DNA of 64,000 nt, from the NCBI RefSeq assembly GCF_910591885.1, contig NC_063282.1, forward strand, positions 808,001 through 872,000. Direction: 5' to 3'. A model generated the notes under the pieces. That model worked only from the letters and a program-made list of their open reading frames with translations. It was not told the DNA's origin and made no database searches. This DNA is from Bombus terrestris. Its lineage: Eukaryota > Arthropoda > Insecta > Hymenoptera > Apidae. Within the stretch, counting starts at the first letter, position 1, and every line of letters begins with the position of its first letter. This document shows, piece by piece, positions 39,261 to 51,520 of this stretch. The position numbers and the translations under genes were made by a program.

Positions 39261-41141
39261 AAGGAGGAGATAATTTCTTCTTCAATTTTTAATCGCGTGA
39301 GTTTAATGCGATGACGAATTTCGATACGTTCGAGCAGCAATCAACGTCTCTCTCCTGTAATTGGCAATTTGGAGAAGCTATTGCAAAAGTTGGAGGAATA
39401 ATGGACCGGCAGATGTCGATCTAACGTCATTCAGGTAGGAGAGACTAACCGAGGCAACCTGTTGTCTCTCGTGGTGACGCGAGTCTTTTGTAATCGCGTC
39501 GCTTTTGTACCGCTAATAAGCCGCCGAAAGAGAAACGAAAACGGGTCGTGAAACGAAAATTGCTGGAGAGTTGCGCAACGAATGCTCTACTAGAGGAAAA
39601 CTTGGATCGATCTTTGCTACATCTAGATCTGGAGAATCTACGAAATGGAAGCGACGAAACGCAGAGAGGAAAAAGAGAGAGAACGAAGAACGTGGGCGCA
39701 GTTGCGTTTAGCGGCGAGTAAAACACGTTCCACGAGCAACGGCGAGATTTATCGAACGATGCAACTTCCGGAGGCGCGATTAAGAAGAAATTAAAGTTCC
39801 AACTGGAAAAGGAGAACCGCTGCGACCACTCCATAAGCCAGAGAGGATCTAGTGGCTGTGCGTGGACTGTACTGAAATAATGTACAGTGCCGTACAAAAC
39901 GGCAAAGTGGAGAGAAGCGCGGAGGGTACAGCGGAACATCGAGGTTCTCTCCTCTCGTCTCTTTCCCTCGTTCGTTCTCTCGCTTTACCTCTGCCTCGTT
40001 CGCCGTCAGGGTGACAATGGTGTGCAAAGGAGATTAACAAACAGAATAAGCTAACGCATAATCGCATTATTTCTGGCTAAGCCGCATTTAAATTAGATAG
40101 AAATTCCATTTAACGAAACAATGCAGGGATGATGATGACTCACTGCTGCCATACGAGTCGAAATAGACGAGTCCCTTGCTGAGTTTCTGATATTCCACGA
40201 CGCCTTATTACGCGGGCTGTCTTTCCGCAGATAGTCGTACTAATTCGTGGACCAAAATTTCTACGTACGTGCGTTAGAAAATCCCACTTTCTAGCTAACC
40301 GTTTAAAAGGGAAGCGTTTCGAACGACGAACAAAGCGCGACGTCTCGAGCTACGTGGACGCAGAGAAAAGAGAAACAACGCGATTATACGCAAACAGATC
40401 CGAGCGACTCGCTTCGCTTTTCGGAAATTTTAAAAATTTAAGCGCTGAAACGCTCGATCGACGACGCTTATCTCGCACAATCTCGACCATCTCCTCCACC
40501 TTTCGTTTCACACGGTTCGTGTACAGGTTCGTATAGATGATCATCCGAATCGTGTGAACTTTCGAAATTTGAGTAGGAATAAAATTGAAAAACGTGGAAC
40601 AGCGAGCGCGAGAAGAGAAAAGAAAGGGTGCCGGCGCAAAAAGAGCGAACGACCGACGTGCCCGCCCACGTGACGACGGCCATGTTCGTGACGTAATCCT
40701 GACGTCAGCGGACCGATGGCGTGCTCCACACGCTCCGTCGGATACACAGAGAAAATCGTAAACGTGCCCCTATTTTCAATCGACGCACAATCGGATTTAC
40801 AGGGAAACTCCGTGCACCGTGAAAAACTTCCAGATTGAAAGGAACTCGTTTTCAACTGGTGCATCCGGTCTACCCGTTTCAACGGGGACGAGCCAGCAAC
40901 CCCACCGAGTAACAGAAACTCTTTCTCCGCTACAACGAATCAAACTTTCCTCCAGCCCGACTGCAAATCGCGACTGTACCAAATAATCGTGTTACGAGAC
41001 GAGGAAAGTAAGTGTACGTAGCGAACAAAATCGACGAAACGATATCGTATCCTGTCTTACCAAATAAATAAACAAAACAGAGAGAGAGAGAGAGAACGAG
41101 CAAGAAAAAAAGAATAAAACGTTTATCAACTTCTGCCTTAC
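39261..41141. other. No gene seen; probable intron on the minus strand
   Basis: It lies immediately 3' of the donor at 41142/41141 on the minus strand, so it is expected to be intron. A (GA)n tract at 41079-41095 lies about 45 nt inside the intron and would be CU-rich in the pre-mRNA. No other feature was supported. Confidence 0.5.
41079..41095. repeat. (GA)n microsatellite, CU-rich on the transcribed strand
   Basis: GA run on the plus strand, just downstream (minus-strand sense) of the 5' splice site of the exon at 41142. In the pre-mRNA it is a CU repeat near the donor, a position where CU-binding splicing factors can act. Confidence 0.85.
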
Positions 41142-41347
41142 CTGAGCGCTACCTCCGACGATCGACTGATACGCCGACTGAAACACGCTTCCAAGCTGCG
41201 TTAAACTATCATCTTCCATCTGGAACATTATATCTGCGCCAGGGGAACCGTTGTTGTTCAAATTGTTGTTGTTTCCCATCAGCTTCTCGGTGCTGGTGAC
41301 ATCGCGCAGTATCGTGTTCGACTGCATTCTGCGGCTACGACGGATTT
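41142..41347 (-). CDS. Coding exon 2 of an alternative N-terminus (Asn-rich, acidic), unidentified protein
   Basis: The minus strand carries a clear coding exon ending GGTAGCGCTCAG|GTAAGG, a near-perfect donor at 42/41 of 41142. The peptide contains MQSNTILRDVTSTEKLMG, an Asn run (NNNNLNNN), then ADIMFQMEDDSLTQLGSVFQ and SAYQSIVGGSAQ, ending in phase 0. Codon use is coding-like throughout. The likely acceptor is GTCCACGTTGCCAG|AAATCC, exon start 41347, a modest site. With the upstream exon ending at 41976 this joins in frame to give MNEIRRSRRMQSN. Translation could instead start at the internal ATG at 41327. The composition (Asn-rich, short acidic and hydrophobic segment) resembles N-terminal regions of transcription regulators, but no family is recognised. 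Confidence 0.7.
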
Positions 41348-41975
41348 CTGGCAACGTGGACGAGTCACCGTGATCGATATTATCAAATCTGGCCAACGAT
41401 CGCGTTCCAATACGGATTGTTTATCGCTCTCATCGTCCGACGAACCGAACTCGTTCGCCAGTATTTATACTCGCTGCTCGGTCACGCTACCGAAGCCGGA
41501 TATTGTGTACGACTCCACTCGAGAAACGGAGCAACGCGTAAATACCAATTCTCTCCAAGCATACATCAGTATATATGACAACGAAGAAGAAAACCAACAA
41601 ACGAAGCAATACTATCGAACAAATCTCTATCGAACGTAACACGCATCGTGGATTCTCTCTTTTTCTCTTAATATTCATAGAACCATCGATATATAGATGG
41701 GAAAAAAATGTGACGACTCGAGTCACCGACGCCACGTACCACGAGGACGCATCGCGTAGCCGTACTACGATTCACCCGCCCACCTCCGCACCATCGTTCG
41801 CGCGGCGTCGCTTTCCGATCAGCCTTTGAACACCTGTTTCTGTTGCAGTCGCCGAGACTCGAGCGTTCGTCGGAACGATAATTCCACGAATCTACGATAC
41901 GTACGTAGAAATCCTCCTCGCGAATCCTCCGCCGATCTACGTGTCGTATAGTTCACGTTACTTTGCACTGCTTAC

Positions 41976-42161
41976 CGTTCATGCGAACACACTCGACGTG
42001 ATAACACCAAAACGGCCACAAACTTCGTACTTCACCGTGCGGCTAACACGAAACTTGAAACGAGAGGAGAGAACGATTGCGAGGAGTCGGAGGGGGATGA
42101 ACGAATAGAGAAGAGGAGCATCGATGAAAGCTCCGTTCGATTCACGGTACGCGACGAGACT
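41976..42161 (-). CDS. Proposed first exon: 5' UTR plus start codon of the MNEIRR N-terminus
   Basis: On the minus strand TTCGC ATG AAC G|GTAAGC gives an ATG at 41982-41980 and a consensus donor with exon end at 41976. The one-base phase joins exactly to the acceptor at 41347: G plus AA makes GAA, then ATC CGT CGT AGC, in frame with the coding exon there. An initiator-like TCAGTC lies at 42163-42158 on the same strand, giving a proposed 179-nt leader. Only the last seven bases are coding. The join is supported by phase (a one-in-three coincidence) and by splice consensus, not by transcript data. Confidence 0.45.
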
Positions 42162-42163
42162 GA
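42158..42163 (-). promoter_or_regulatory. Possible initiator (TCAGTC) of the alternative promoter
   Basis: TCAGTC on the minus strand fits the insect initiator consensus TCAKTY, about 180 nt upstream of the proposed ATG. No TATA box is evident upstream. The surrounding 42060-42260 is GC- and pyrimidine-rich on the minus strand, as expected of a leader and promoter region. Confidence 0.25.
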
Positions 42164-42169
42164 CGCTTC

Positions 42170-44463
42170 CCGAAGGGAGGCAGCTTCCCCACCACTCCCC
42201 TTCACCGCGAGTCTGCGACCCCACTACCTCCGCCGTCACCATCCCCACCACCCTTCCCTCGACGCGCGGATAGCGATGGGTATTTGAATTTCTTTCCAGT
42301 CAGTTTACGAACAAATTTTTCAAGCAAACAATTTTTTACAATATCGCTTTCTTCGTTCCTAAGCCTTTCTTCAATCGGTACCGAACATCGCCTACCTGTT
42401 TACCCGGTATGAAATACGAATCGCAAATATCGTCTCTTTAACAGATACGGCTACGTATTTAAATCCACTATGTACAGATTTTTTCGCTCTCCGTTAGAAA
42501 ATTACAACGTTATCGTCGTTATTATCTATCGATATCGTTTGGATTATTTGTCATTTTTATTCTCTCGCTTTTCAGATCTTCGAAGCTGTTAAATCTTCCT
42601 ACAAACGCGATAGACTGGCCAATCGTGTCGTTAACGTTTTCAAATGTGTCCAGGTCGGATGCACGTATCTTACACTTATCGAGATTTCGTTACACAACCT
42701 ATCGAGCCGATAGCATAGTTATAATAGCACCTGTAATCCTACTTTTGGCGTGAAAATTGCGTTCGAAACTAATAGCCAGATATATATTATATATGTATCG
42801 TTATGCGTGCGATTAAAGAAATGAAACTTAAACAGAGATCCGTTTCGGCCACTAAACGTCACAACGACTAGCGTACTTGCTACGATTTCTATATCTTTGT
42901 ACATTACGCGCACGCATCCTGCGTATTTTTGCGCACTCAAATTTCTCGTAGACACGCAAATATCCGTTCGAGGTATATCGGAAAGATTTCGAAGCTGTTA
43001 CTAGAGACGCAGGGCCTCTCTCCGGTCCCAGAGGGAGCACACCATAGTCTCTCTTCTTTCCACAGTGTGCAGTAGTCGGGCCTGCAGCGTTTTGGTTTAT
43101 CCTCCCCTCGCCTCGTCGCTGATGCTCGGTTCACAGGAAGCAACCCCTAGCGCGAAGGGCCAACGTTTTTGCCCGCACAAGCCGGCACTCGTGTAGCAAC
43201 GACAAGCCGGGCTGAGAGTGTGGGTGGATAGCTCTCTGGCTCTCTGCCGGCTATGTACCACGCCGAAAACATCGGTCCACTTGTTGAGTCGGAAAGAGAG
43301 CAAGAGAAAGAGCAAGGGAGAGAGGTGGCTGACGGCGGTGCGCGAGCGCGGATATATTCTCCCCGTGTACGCCAAAGTGCCGCTGTTTCAGGAGACAAAA
43401 GCTCCGTGTTACACGAGATCCGATGGAGAAACAAAGGTGGACGCGGGACGATTCGTTCGGTACGTGGATGCGAAACGAAACGAGCTTGCCGCGTATCGGA
43501 TCCGAGAACCGACGAATCGACCGCCAGAACTTCGTACCCTCGAAGGACAGACATTTCCCTTTCGATTCCGTTCGAAGGTCGTCAAAGTCCTTTCAATTTT
43601 TTCAATTCTCGATAATTGATGCGGGATTTCGTCGTCACGAGTTCCTTTTTCTCGTTAGGTATCTTTGTCAATCGATATTCGTCACGTATAAGACGGAGCA
43701 CTGACTATTTTTTGTACGTACGGGCGTATGGAAAAGTACAAGCTGTTCTCTTGTAACTGTTGCGACAACGCGTGAACGTATTTCCAACTTTTTTAAAAAG
43801 ATAATAAACTAACCGGTAGATAAATAGCCATACGGAAAAGTAAGACGACCATTTTTATCGCGATATATCGTCGTTTTTAATGAAAAGCGAACGATTTAAC
43901 GAAAGATGGCGAAAATATACGGATGCGAAGGCGAGATGGCTTCGAAAAGCAATATCATTAGCAGTTAGAGAGACCGGTTAGAGAGATGCGCGCAAAGCAT
44001 TAATTCTGCGAGCGGACGGACGATGTTTCTGCGTGTTGAAGTGTCGCTAAACGATCTGTTAGGCGAAAATATCTTTATTCAGGAGGACGGAAGACTCGCG
44101 GCGATGCCGCGGTTTCGGAAAATCTGTCTGGGAAGACAAACGAGATAGCTCGTGGCGCCAAAGGTAGAGCTCGTTAGTTGGAAATTCGTGAGTAATTTTA
44201 GTGTCGTACCCACGCGACTGGCCGAAGGTATATAATTACCTAACCTCACCCGACCCAATCTAACCCACTTGGCAAACGAACGAGAGTTCCAGTTTTCCTG
44301 ACTGAAATCCGGATATGGCCAGCGTAACCTCTACGATGGAAAAAGTTTCCTCGAGATATCGCGGTCATCGAAAGACACTCACTGCCCGCTAATTAGTTGC
44401 CAAAACCAAACGACATCGAGTTTCTTTCGTTTTTCCAAACGATCGATTCCTCCATACGAAATG
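42170..44463. other. No gene seen; GC-rich block at about 43000-43600
   Basis: The sequence upstream of the proposed promoter is noncoding. A GC-rich block at 43000-43600 holds overlapping frames on both strands that look compositional. Near 44230-44270 the plus strand reads acctaacctcacccgaccc, a degenerate CCTAA-like run. Confidence 0.4.
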
Positions 44464-44859
44464 TACGGTCCATGGAAGGTCCATGAAAGAATTTGAACAC
44501 TTTTACCAAAGAGAACATTCGTGTAGATATTATGCGTGTCGTATAAAACGTTTCCTAATTTCGTTAACCCTGTGACGAGACACGACTGTCACGATTACAC
44601 TGCCTTTCGAGATCAATCCGAAAACGTGTAAAGACGTTAAAAGACATTTACTACAAACACGATTAGCGAAAAATTAGTACAGCGTATAGCGCGAATAAGG
44701 TTGTCTGAAACGTATAATTAACGTTTAAAGATCTCGTTAAATATCGTTGGTTATTACAATCTAGTCTACCATCAGCGGCAATGAAATTTCAAAATATTTC
44801 GTATAGCATACGTATAGAAAGTTTCTACAAACGTTCAAATACTTTCGCGAGCCATTGTA
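44464..44859. mobile_element. TA-flanked inverted-repeat element, about 396 bp
   Basis: The right end, reverse complemented, reads TACAATGGCTCGCGAAAG then TATTTGAACG. The left end reads TACGGTCCATGG with GTCCATGAAAGAATTTGAAC following, so the two ends pair imperfectly and TA flanks both. The inside matches the 28596-28886 element, and the right terminus matches the GTGGCTCGC end of the 38637 element. No coding capacity. Probable old nonautonomous Tc1/mariner-type copy. Confidence 0.55.
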
Positions 44860-45772
44860 TTCTATTTGTCGTCGAGTTTGTTTCAGCGACAACCAAACGA
44901 ATTGACATCAATCGTTGCAAAGACCTTCTCTATTGAAGGCATTTGATCGAAGATTCGATCTTCGAAGCGAATGCTCGGATCGAATCGATCGACTCTCCAC
45001 AGTCGTAGGAAACAACGAGAGGTAAAGTCATCACCTGAAAAACACTCGCAAGGTTCCTTATAACTTTTTTCTTTAAATGAAAAGAACGCTCGAGTAAAGA
45101 TTCAAGAACAACGTAATAAATGGTGGAAGAATAAGTCGAACGATAAGACACGGTGAAGTCAAATCGAACGACCATGCATCGTAGAAACGCTTGTCGTCAG
45201 GTGTAAATAACCTTCGAAACTACGGGCAGTAAAATCATTAGAACCGACAGGTACCAAACTAAAGCAAACCCAAACGAAGCAAAACTGTCGGCACAATGAA
45301 GTACCAGCAACTTACAACTGGAATGCTTCGGATGGTGTCCGTCCCGGGTACAATAGCCTCGTCATTTCCCACCAATAGGAATAAAACGTGGAACGCAAGA
45401 GTTTTTGGATCGTCCACGCACGTGCGAATTTCTCTTTTACGCATCTTTGAACCGTAAAATTTACTGTTTTCCCTTCCAGTGAAAAATATAGCTCGTTATG
45501 TTGGCCTGTCATCCTCGTTTTGTCTTTACTCACGCGAAGATATATCATCTATCCAGATTCACGAACGTTTTTCAAACAACGTATTCGAAAAGTTCGTCAA
45601 GTTCACAGACGAGTAACGAAGACGTGGCGCGCTCGTATACGTAGTTGCGTAATTCGGATTCGTGGATCGAGTCGATGAGCAAGACGGTGCGTGAAGTTGG
45701 TTGGAAGAGAGATACTAAAGTCAGGATGAATTCTGTCGGTCCCCCGAGCACGTTAGAATTTTACGTTGCATG

Positions 45773-45799
45773 GTCCAGGGCCACAGGGATTCCCTGGAC
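45773..45799. repeat. Hairpin with 8-bp stem
   Basis: GTCCAGGG and CCCTGGAC are separated by 11 nt that themselves contain CAGGGAT. It sits in a local GC-rich patch. Possibly chance. Confidence 0.4.
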
Positions 45800-47272
45800 T
45801 CCCGCGGTGCACTTGCTGGCATTAATACGACCGCCGTAAATCTCGAAAAGTACTTGTCGTACCACTAGTCCCCACCTCGAGATCACACTGGTATACCGTG
45901 TGTTGCTGAATATTATTTCGATCTACGTTGCCCGCTTTAAGAATTAAATCTGCGGATATAAATACGTACGTTGAAAAAAAGCACAGAGTACCTAACAACT
46001 GTTTTTCTCTATTCTACTAAACCCCGCGCGAATTCGTACGCAGTTTCGTACTTTGATGAAGAAATTCGTTAAGAAAATGAATGCTACGTGATAGTAGGCA
46101 TAGTAGTAGACGCAGTAACGGTGTCGCATATCTCTGCAACGTCACAGAGAAAACGCGATAGCGAGCTTGTTTGTGTTTCTTCTCCTCTGCTGTACGCTGG
46201 AGTTCTAGCCGTGAGAAATAAGCACTATATTATATTTTCGGAGGAAAAAGGGTAACGAGAAGGCGAAGAAAAGACACGGTGATAACCTGGAACGGCAGCA
46301 AGGAACGTTTCGTCATTGGCAACGGGCAACAAATAATTAGGTAACCTCGCCTGGCCAACTGTGTAAACTGCAACTCCTCGCGATCATCGGCGGCTCTCCG
46401 CGCCTCGGCCGATGTGTGAAGACATCCAAGTACAAGGAGGAAGAAACGACGGGGAATACGACAAGAGGAAGAAGACAGAGACGAGAAAGAGAGGTGGAGA
46501 GTCGTCGACCCGGACGCCTCTTCTCCTTCGTCGTCGCATGGTCCCCCGTTCAGAGGCAGGAAAAAAAATCATAAGACCGCGGTCGTTGTCGGCTGATGCT
46601 CCTTGTCGAGCGTGTTCACGAGGATCCGACAAAAAGCCTCTCCGGCGAGTAGACGGAACTCCGTACTTTGTGCCATTCCGAGCGTCTCGCAACGAGCCTC
46701 CCGGACTCTCGCTCATCTAATTAAGGTCGATCCTTAGATAACGCGAAAATTGTCCGAAATCGCGACTGCCAACGAACGAACGAACAAACGAACGAACGAT
46801 TGACGAACCGATGAAAGGACAGTACTGTAAGAATGAAGCTAGATGGAAATAACGAAACCATGTGATTACGTAGAGGAGGAAAAATGGCAAAAAATGACAG
46901 GACTGTAAAATCTGGAACGGTAACAGCTGAAACATACGTCGTTTATTCGAGGGAGAACGCGCACCTATGCCCCCGAAAATTTAGCCCGTTATATCGCGGG
47001 GAGAAAGAATCGTCGCGAATACAAAGTTCCATAAAAGTGATTTAATTTCCCGGTACAACTCGTTCGGTGTGCGCGAGGGTGAATGGCTAAAAGGTAATAG
47101 TTAATAACAGCGCAGCTGAAAAGGGGATTCGGTAATCCGCTTCTAATTTCTAAAACAAAGAGAGAACGTACAGAGAAGAGGAAGGCGAACGAGTAAAAGA
47201 CAAAGAGGGAGAACGGCCGGAATACGAGCGTAGAAACGAAAGGAGAGAAAGATGCCAAGCGTGGAAAGGGGT

Positions 47273-47273
<1 letters not shown>

Positions 47274-47308
<35 letters not shown>
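47274..47308. repeat. (GA)n microsatellite
   Basis: About 35 nt of GA on the plus strand, CU on a minus-strand transcript. Confidence 0.95.
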
Positions 47309-47309
<1 letters not shown>

Positions 47310-48542
47310 ACGCGAGCGAGAAAGAGAAATATTCTCTCGTTGAGGCAAACCCGAGATCCTGAGTTGGGTGGGTTTCGGAGGTTGGAGAGAGGGAAACGGT
47401 AAGGGTAGATGTGGAAAGAGGGCTGAAATTGGGGGCGGTCTGGGAGGAGGGGAGCCAAGGGGGGCTGGGTTCCACCCTGGAACACATTAACTGCAGGGCG
47501 ACGGGGTATATAGAGACGGGTTGGGGGCGACGCCACTGGCGTAAGCTCAATGGAAAACGGAATTGCTCGACAGCGTAGGAAGGAAAAGGGCTTAATCTGA
47601 CCTTTCTTGCGACTCACGGAGGTTGTAGCCGAGTATTGGCTTTGTGTATTCTGGACGTCGCTCCTCCATCGATTCTATTGGGAAAATTATCGAATCGATT
47701 CTACCTCTGGAAAGATGGAAATACGACGCATCACGTTGGATCGCAAACGAAATTTTAAGACCTTCGTATTACGTAACGTGGTCTTTTCTTCTTCTTCTTT
47801 TCCTTTTTTTTTCTTTTTTTGTTCTTTTTTCTTTTTTCTTCTTCTTTCTTTCGTAGGCAATCGAATATTCGTACATGGGTGAGGAGAGGTCGAATCTCTC
47901 TAGAGAAGAAGTAGGGATGATACGGAGGAACAATTGGCGATGGATCGGAGTGGGAGATGGCTACGTTAAAAGGTGCTCTGAATGAGGAAATAAATCTCGA
48001 TTACGCGCACGTTCCGCGTTCCACCGTTGTTTACTCGGTTAATTAAGCCACTAACGAATGGTCAATTTTCGATAGATTTATGCATCGGAATGGAACACAC
48101 GCGACTGCGAAAAGAATCACTGCGTGACTTGCTGCGAGGCTGACTCGTCGTTAGCGAGACTCTATATCTAATCTCTCTAATTAATTCTTTTTAATTTGCT
48201 CGCTCTCGGCGGAATGGCCAGGCGAAGACGCAGAAGAACAGGAGGTCTCTCATTGTGAGATCCGCGAGATTAATCCCGATTAGCCTTAATCGAGGTTGTT
48301 CTAGCGGTGTATTTTCCCCTCCGCCCGATCGATTCGTCCAAATATAGATCGACCTAACGAATCTCGATCGCGAGGCAGCGCACGATGTATCCAACCACGT
48401 CGATCCCTAGATCTGCTGGTTTGCGCCGCAACCGCAACAGAGAGAAACGCATAACATACGAGGAATATGTACGCTTATAGGTGGATGAAGCCCGGTGTCC
48501 TAAAAAGGAAACGAAAGCCAACGACCATATCGAGAGGGACGT

Positions 48543-48581
48543 GTCTCTCTCTCTCTCTCTCGCTCGCTCTCTCTCTCTCTC
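48543..48581. repeat. (CT)n microsatellite, interrupted
   Basis: CT run with a cgctcg interruption. It has the opposite orientation to the GA tracts elsewhere in the window. Confidence 0.9.
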
Positions 48582-49472
48582 GTTTGCTCACTACGCGCCA
48601 TTCTATTTTCTTTTAATTCTCTTTACGCGGCACACGGCTCCCGCGAGCGATGCGAGGCTACCGCGGCTCGTCTTATCGATCGTTCCGCTTCACGGAGAAT
48701 TTTCATCGGAAAAAAATTCACGCTCTCTGCTCGATTAACTTTTCGCCACGTTCTTCCGTCCTTTCGTACCGAATTGATACGCTAAACGTCCCCTTGACGA
48801 TCCTCCGAGTGCGTTTGATTAATATTCGATATGAAATTGAAACGTACGAACGCAACTAGGGTGAAAGTTTCGTGCGAAACAAAAGTACCGAAAGGTTGAA
48901 AAGCGAACGCGCTGAACGTCATAGACGGACAACCGATGGTGAAATAGCTGGGTTCGTTCCTTGCGACGAAAGCTACGCCAATGCGAGACACTGAACGAGG
49001 GGTGGCAGGAGCACTAGTAGCGTAGTTAGGGGTGGCTCGGTAGGGATGCTTTAGGGTGAGATTTAGTACCAACCTCCGCCGCTTAGTCTACCTACCCATC
49101 CTGGCTATAGTGTACGTCCCAAACTATAGTCGATACTCATGAGAAATATCAAACTACTGCAAAATATTGTTCCCCGAAATTGATCGGTCTACCCGATTTT
49201 CCTTCGTCAGCGGTGTCGAGAGCTCGATCGCGGGCTAAACTTGGACGCGCACGAAATAACGCGGATCAACGCCGACTCGACCGTCGTTTATCCGAAAGGA
49301 TTAAATTCAACTCGAGAAATCAATTCTCATGGTATTAAGAGACAGAGTTACGTCCATGTATCCGAATTATCTCGACGTTGATCCGGTAAAAGAAAAAAGT
49401 GGGAATATATAAAATCGTGAATGTTGAACGAAACTGCGAACCGACCATCGGCAGGAAAATATCGAATAGAGC

Positions 49473-49475
<3 letters not shown>

Positions 49476-49508
<33 letters not shown>
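49476..49508. repeat. (GA)n microsatellite
   Basis: About 33 nt of GA on the plus strand. Confidence 0.95.
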
Positions 49509-49511
<3 letters not shown>

Positions 49512-51257
49512 CGAAAGAGCGTTCAATGTGGAGAGAAGAAACGAGGATACGCAAGGTCGTACGGGGAACGTAGGTCGATCGTAATAAATTACCAGGAAAG
49601 TTGGATACACGCGAACCCTGTAGGTGACTGAGCTGTGTGGAGCAAGGATGGCGTTATCCATCCTAGTTCACCCCACTTACTGTTATCTTATATGGCTGTA
49701 CTTAGGGTACATTATCCGAATACGTCGAGCCAAAATTTCTATTAGTTCTACCGGAGGGAACCGCTTCGCGAAATGGTCGCTCGAGTTTCCCCTAAGGGAA
49801 GATGGAAAACACGAGAGAATCTTGGAAACGTAAGACAGGCAAAATGTAAAAGAACGCCATAATGTATCGGGCGTTCAATCCCTGGCGGATCGGAAGAAAC
49901 GAGGTGAAATTTCGCAAAGTTCGAAAGCAAGTTTCCGTTCGGGCAAATTATCATCGCGACAGCTAGCAAAAGGTTCTCCGTGAAACTTTTCAAGAGTGTC
50001 CAGGGGTCTTTTCGCGGCGAGTTAGGCTAACTGCAGAATTCACGCGGATGTTTGGCCAACCTCGCCCCCTCCCCCGCCCATCCCACCGCCGGTGGTAGTC
50101 GTTTCGAGAGTTCGGAAGACAAGTCGAGCCACTCGGAACCGGGGGAACGAGGGATTGTAGCTCGTTTCGTGAGTAAGGACTCGCAGGAAGACGAGGAAGA
50201 GGAAGAGGAAGAAACGAGCAAGGGGAAGAGAGAATCCTTCGGAGGGCGGGACAAGAGTCAAGTAAACTCGAGAACCGGCGGCCTCTTTCATCCCCGAAAC
50301 TTCAAAAGCTGGAAGAGTCGCGCCATATGCCACCCTTCGGAAACCTCTTCCCTGCTTCTTCTCTTTTTTTTTCCCTCCCCCCTTCTCTTTCCCTTCCTAT
50401 CCTCCTTCGCGATAATAAAATTCTAATCAGCTCCGGTGTACGGGGCTCGATAGTTTTCAAAGATACCGGGGGCGGGACGCGCACGGGCTCGCCCACGTGA
50501 AATATACAAGACGCGACTCGAAGAGGGTCAATCTCGAATACGACGTAAAAAACGAGAACGATTTTCGAGTCTAGCGAACTCTGAGTTTCGACCGCAATTA
50601 CCATAAATCGACGCTCGCATTAACCATCCATGGAAATGAACGAGAACCATAAAAATAAAAAGATTCCCTTCTTCCTCCTTCCAATGGTAGATGATAGGGT
50701 CCGAAAGCGATTACCATTTTCAGAAGCCTGTAAAGAAATGCTCGGGGAATTAATTTAACGACGCTGCTGCGAGCAACGGTGTTTCCATCGAATGAATCCA
50801 ACGAAACGTGCTTCCGCTCGCTATTGCTCCTCTATCCGCAGTACGAATTAATTTCGATCCTAATTTCTTTCAGAACCGATACGACAGAACATAGTATAGT
50901 CGATCCTTGCTGTATCGCTTATTTCAAACTCGTGAAACAACAGCGATCCGAATAAAAACACCTCGTCCCGCCTCGAAGATGGAGTTGTAATATATATTGC
51001 TGATTTTGCCAGATCGAGACGAAAAATAAGATTCTTCTTATAATTTCACAGAATAATAACGCGCAAATACAACTTGAAACGTTAAGAAACGCGTCAAATA
51101 TCTGCAGCCTTGGACGTCCACCGATTAATCGGCTACCACTGCTATCAGCGCTTGAATTTAGAATCTCGCTGTATCAGTTGCATTACCAACATCTAGAAAA
51201 CTTTTCACCGACGTTATAACCCCGGTAGTCGACAAATCATCGTGAGCCGAGGGGTAA

Positions 51258-51520
51258 ACGGTGACGCGGCTGCAGGGGAGGGGGTGTACAGTAAAGAAGC
51301 ACCCCCGAATTTCACAGGCCGGTAGGCCACAAATGAAGCACACTCGGGTGGTGCTCGATTTAGCTCGTATCATCCCGCACCCTCTGCTGGGTTGTACGCA
51401 TTGTGCAAACACTGCCGCTTACGTAGAACAAACACACACACGCGACCGTATGTACACATGTAATTTCAAGGAATTATAGATACATACAGCGACCGGGGAT
51501 AGGACCCCGGGTCTACCAGA
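51258..51520. other. GC-rich patch with two strong hairpins; possible noncoding RNA or conserved element
   Basis: GGGGGTG (51280-51286) pairs with CACCCCC (51300-51306) across a 13-nt loop. CCGGGG (51493-51498) pairs with CCCCGG (51505-51510) across a 6-nt loop, extended by GA/TC with one bulged G. Frames on both strands here (84 and 72 codons) are overlapping and unrecognised. No tRNA-like B box is seen. The fold is seen; an RNA role is speculative. Confidence 0.2.

Larger units (their letters stand above)
44860..51257. other. No gene seen; several microsatellites
   Basis: Noncoding sequence with GA tracts at 47274-47308 and 49476-49508, a CT tract at 48543-48581 and T/C-rich sequence at 47798-47850. 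A hairpin with an 8-bp stem (GTCCAGGG / CCCTGGAC, 11-nt loop) lies at 45773-45799. Compositional frames only. Confidence 0.45.

Noticed and set aside
41370..41639. Plus-strand frame of 89 codons, Ser/Thr/Asn-rich
   Set aside because: Begins opposite the minus-strand exon region and has no supporting splice sites; the minus-strand exon has a near-perfect donor.
44230..44275. CCTAA-like run that could recall insect telomere repeats
   Set aside because: Degenerate and only a few units long; not a telomeric array.
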